Shown here one piece after another: positions 20,944 to 22,029 of a stretch of DNA of 22,029 nt (the first letter of the stretch is position 1; each line of letters starts with the position of its first letter). This DNA is from Dehalococcoidales bacterium (lineage in GTDB: Bacteria > Chloroflexota > Dehalococcoidia > Dehalococcoidales > ARS1013). The notes below the pieces were generated by a model that saw only the letters and a list, made by a program, of their open reading frames with translations, was not told where the DNA came from and searched no databases. The stretch covers positions 1 to 22,029 of the forward strand of contig DAOVGW010000017.1 of the NCBI GenBank assembly GCA_030672225.1. Reading direction: 5' to 3'. The position numbers were made by a program, and so were the translations under genes.

Positions 20944-22029
20944 CTAGCTAGGCGCAACTGTACCTCTAATCTGGTCAGCTAGTGCAGCTGGCATCTCCTG
21001 ATACTGGTAAAACTCCATGGAATGTGTTGCCCTGCCCTGAGTTAGTGACCTGAGAGTGGTGGCGTAGCCGAAGGTCTCAGACAAGGGCACCAAGCAACGA
21101 ACAGCGGAAGTGTCACCACGCGTCTCAATAGATTCTATATGACCCCTTCTTGATGTGAAGTCGCCAATTAGCTCACCAAGAAACTGTCCCGGGGTAACCA
21201 CTTCCAACCTCATTACCGGCTCTAGGATGATAGGATTAGCTTTGCTGACACCTTTCTTTAGCGCCATTGAGCCAGCCATCTTAAAGGCTATCTCTGAAGA
21301 GTCAACCTCATGATAGCTACCATCATAAAGGTTTACTTTAATATCAACTAACGGGTGGCCGCTGGCTACGCCGGTCTCCATCGCCTCTTTAATACCTGCC
21401 TCAGCAGCTCGAATAAACGGCTTGGACAGAACACCACCCCTAATGCGGTCTACAAATTGAAAGCCGCCGCCACGCTCTAAAGGCTCAATCTCAAGCCAGA
21501 CGTGACCATACTGGCCACGCCCCCCGGTTTGTCGCACAAATCTTCCCTCAGCTTTAACCGCAGTACCAATGGTCTCCTTATAGGCAACCCGTGGCTTACC
21601 CACCTTGGCCATCACCCTATATTCACTAAGTAGTCTACTGACTATAACCTCAAGGTGAAGCTCCCCCATACCAGAGATAACCGTCTGCCCGGTCTCTTCG
21701 TTGTAGGAAACTTTAAATGTTGGGTCCTCCTCAGCCAGCTTCCCTAGGGCTTCTGCCATCCGGTCCTGGTCGGCTCTGGTTTTGGGCTCAATGGCGATAA
21801 ATATCACCGGTTCTGGGAAGCGAATCGATTCTAAGATAACCGGTTGGGTAACAGTACACAAGGTATCGCCAGTAAAGGTATTCTTAAGACCCAGTGCGGC
21901 TACGATACCCCCGGTATCGGCCTCGCTTACCTCCTGGCGACGGTTGGCGTGCATTAGGAGTAGCCGCCCGATGCGCTCTCTCTTACCCCGAGCCGAGTTA
22001 AATACCTGCGCTCCCGCTCTTACCCTACC
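20944..22029 (-). CDS. fusA: Elongation factor G, C-terminal part (cut by window edge)
   Basis: EF-G drives translocation and, with RRF, ribosome recycling. The frame runs to the window edge, leaving 361 residues. These cover the end of domain II (FNSARGKRERIGRLLLMHAN), domain III (EDPTFKVSYNEETGQTVISG then MGELHLEV), domain IV (GRFVRQTGGRGQYGHVWLEI and GGVLSKPFIRAAEAGIKEAM) and domain V (PVMRLEVVTPGQFLGELIGD, FGYATTLRSLTQGRATHSME). The GTPase domain lies outside the window. ATG at 21954 is internal, not a start. rpsJ follows directly without tuf. Confidence 0.97.
   Translation of the reverse strand, partial: GRVRAGAQVFNSARGKRERIGRLLLMHANRRQEVSEADTGGIVAALGLKNTFTGDTLCTVTQPVILESIRFPEPVIFIAIEPKTRADQDRMAEALGKLAEEDPTFKVSYNEETGQTVISGMGELHLEVIVSRLLSEYRVMAKVGKPRVAYKETIGTAVKAEGRFVRQTGGRGQYGHVWLEIEPLERGGGFQFVDRIRGGVLSKPFIRAAEAGIKEAMETGVASGHPLVDIKVNLYDGSYHEVDSSEIAFKMAGSMALKKGVSKANPIILEPVMRLEVVTPGQFLGELIGDFTSRRGHIESIETRGDTSAVRCLVPLSETFGYATTLRSLTQGRATHSMEFYQYQEMPAALADQIRGTVAPS

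Overview
The window is bacterial. It carries one long minus-strand block of translation genes and a short plus-strand block of three genes at the left end. The gene order (fusA, S10, spc and alpha clusters, then rplQ-truA-rplM-rpsI) is the standard bacterial one. Zinc-type S4, S14, L24 and L36, frequent TTG and GTG starts, G-rich palindromic dispersed repeats and an inserted ferredoxin gene suggest an anaerobe. My best guess is Chloroflexota, Dehalococcoidia-like. That placement is inferred from general knowledge, not from a search.

Plus strand, 1-2720: a DUF71 / diphthine-ammonia-ligase-like ATP pyrophosphatase (163-831), an alpha-D-phosphohexomutase (918-2345, no standard start codon in front of its conserved N-terminus) and a small cupin of the mannose-6-phosphate isomerase type (2355-2720). 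The mutase and cupin look like a sugar-phosphate pair joined by a coupled TAAGGAG/TTG junction. Related G-rich palindromic repeats occupy the gaps before all these genes except the cupin.

Minus strand, 22029 down to 2779: fusA (5' part outside the window), rpsJ, rplC, rplD, rplW, rplB, rpsS, rplV, rpsC, rplP, rpmC, rpsQ, rplN, then two inserted genes (a 264-residue ferredoxin-like Fe-S protein and an 81-residue eight-cysteine zinc-ribbon protein), then rplX, rplE, rpsN, rpsH, rplF, rplR, rpsE, rpmD, rplO, secY, adk, map, infA, rpmJ, rpsM, rpsK, rpsD, rpoA, rplQ, truA, rplM and rpsI. Most junctions overlap or are shorter than 30 nt, so the block probably behaves as one or a few long transcripts. 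The three largest gaps are rplW-rplB (114 nt), rpoA-rplQ (91 nt) and rplQ-truA (134 nt). Two of them contain repeat sequence.

Most of this is ordinary core-genome content. The most unusual features are the redox/metal gene pair embedded between L14 and L24, the phosphohexomutase whose conserved N-terminus follows a repeat and a stop codon with only ATT available as a start, and repeat tails lying next to several translation starts. No CRISPR array, insertion sequence, tRNA, rRNA or prophage was seen. No stretch longer than about 160 bases lacks a gene.
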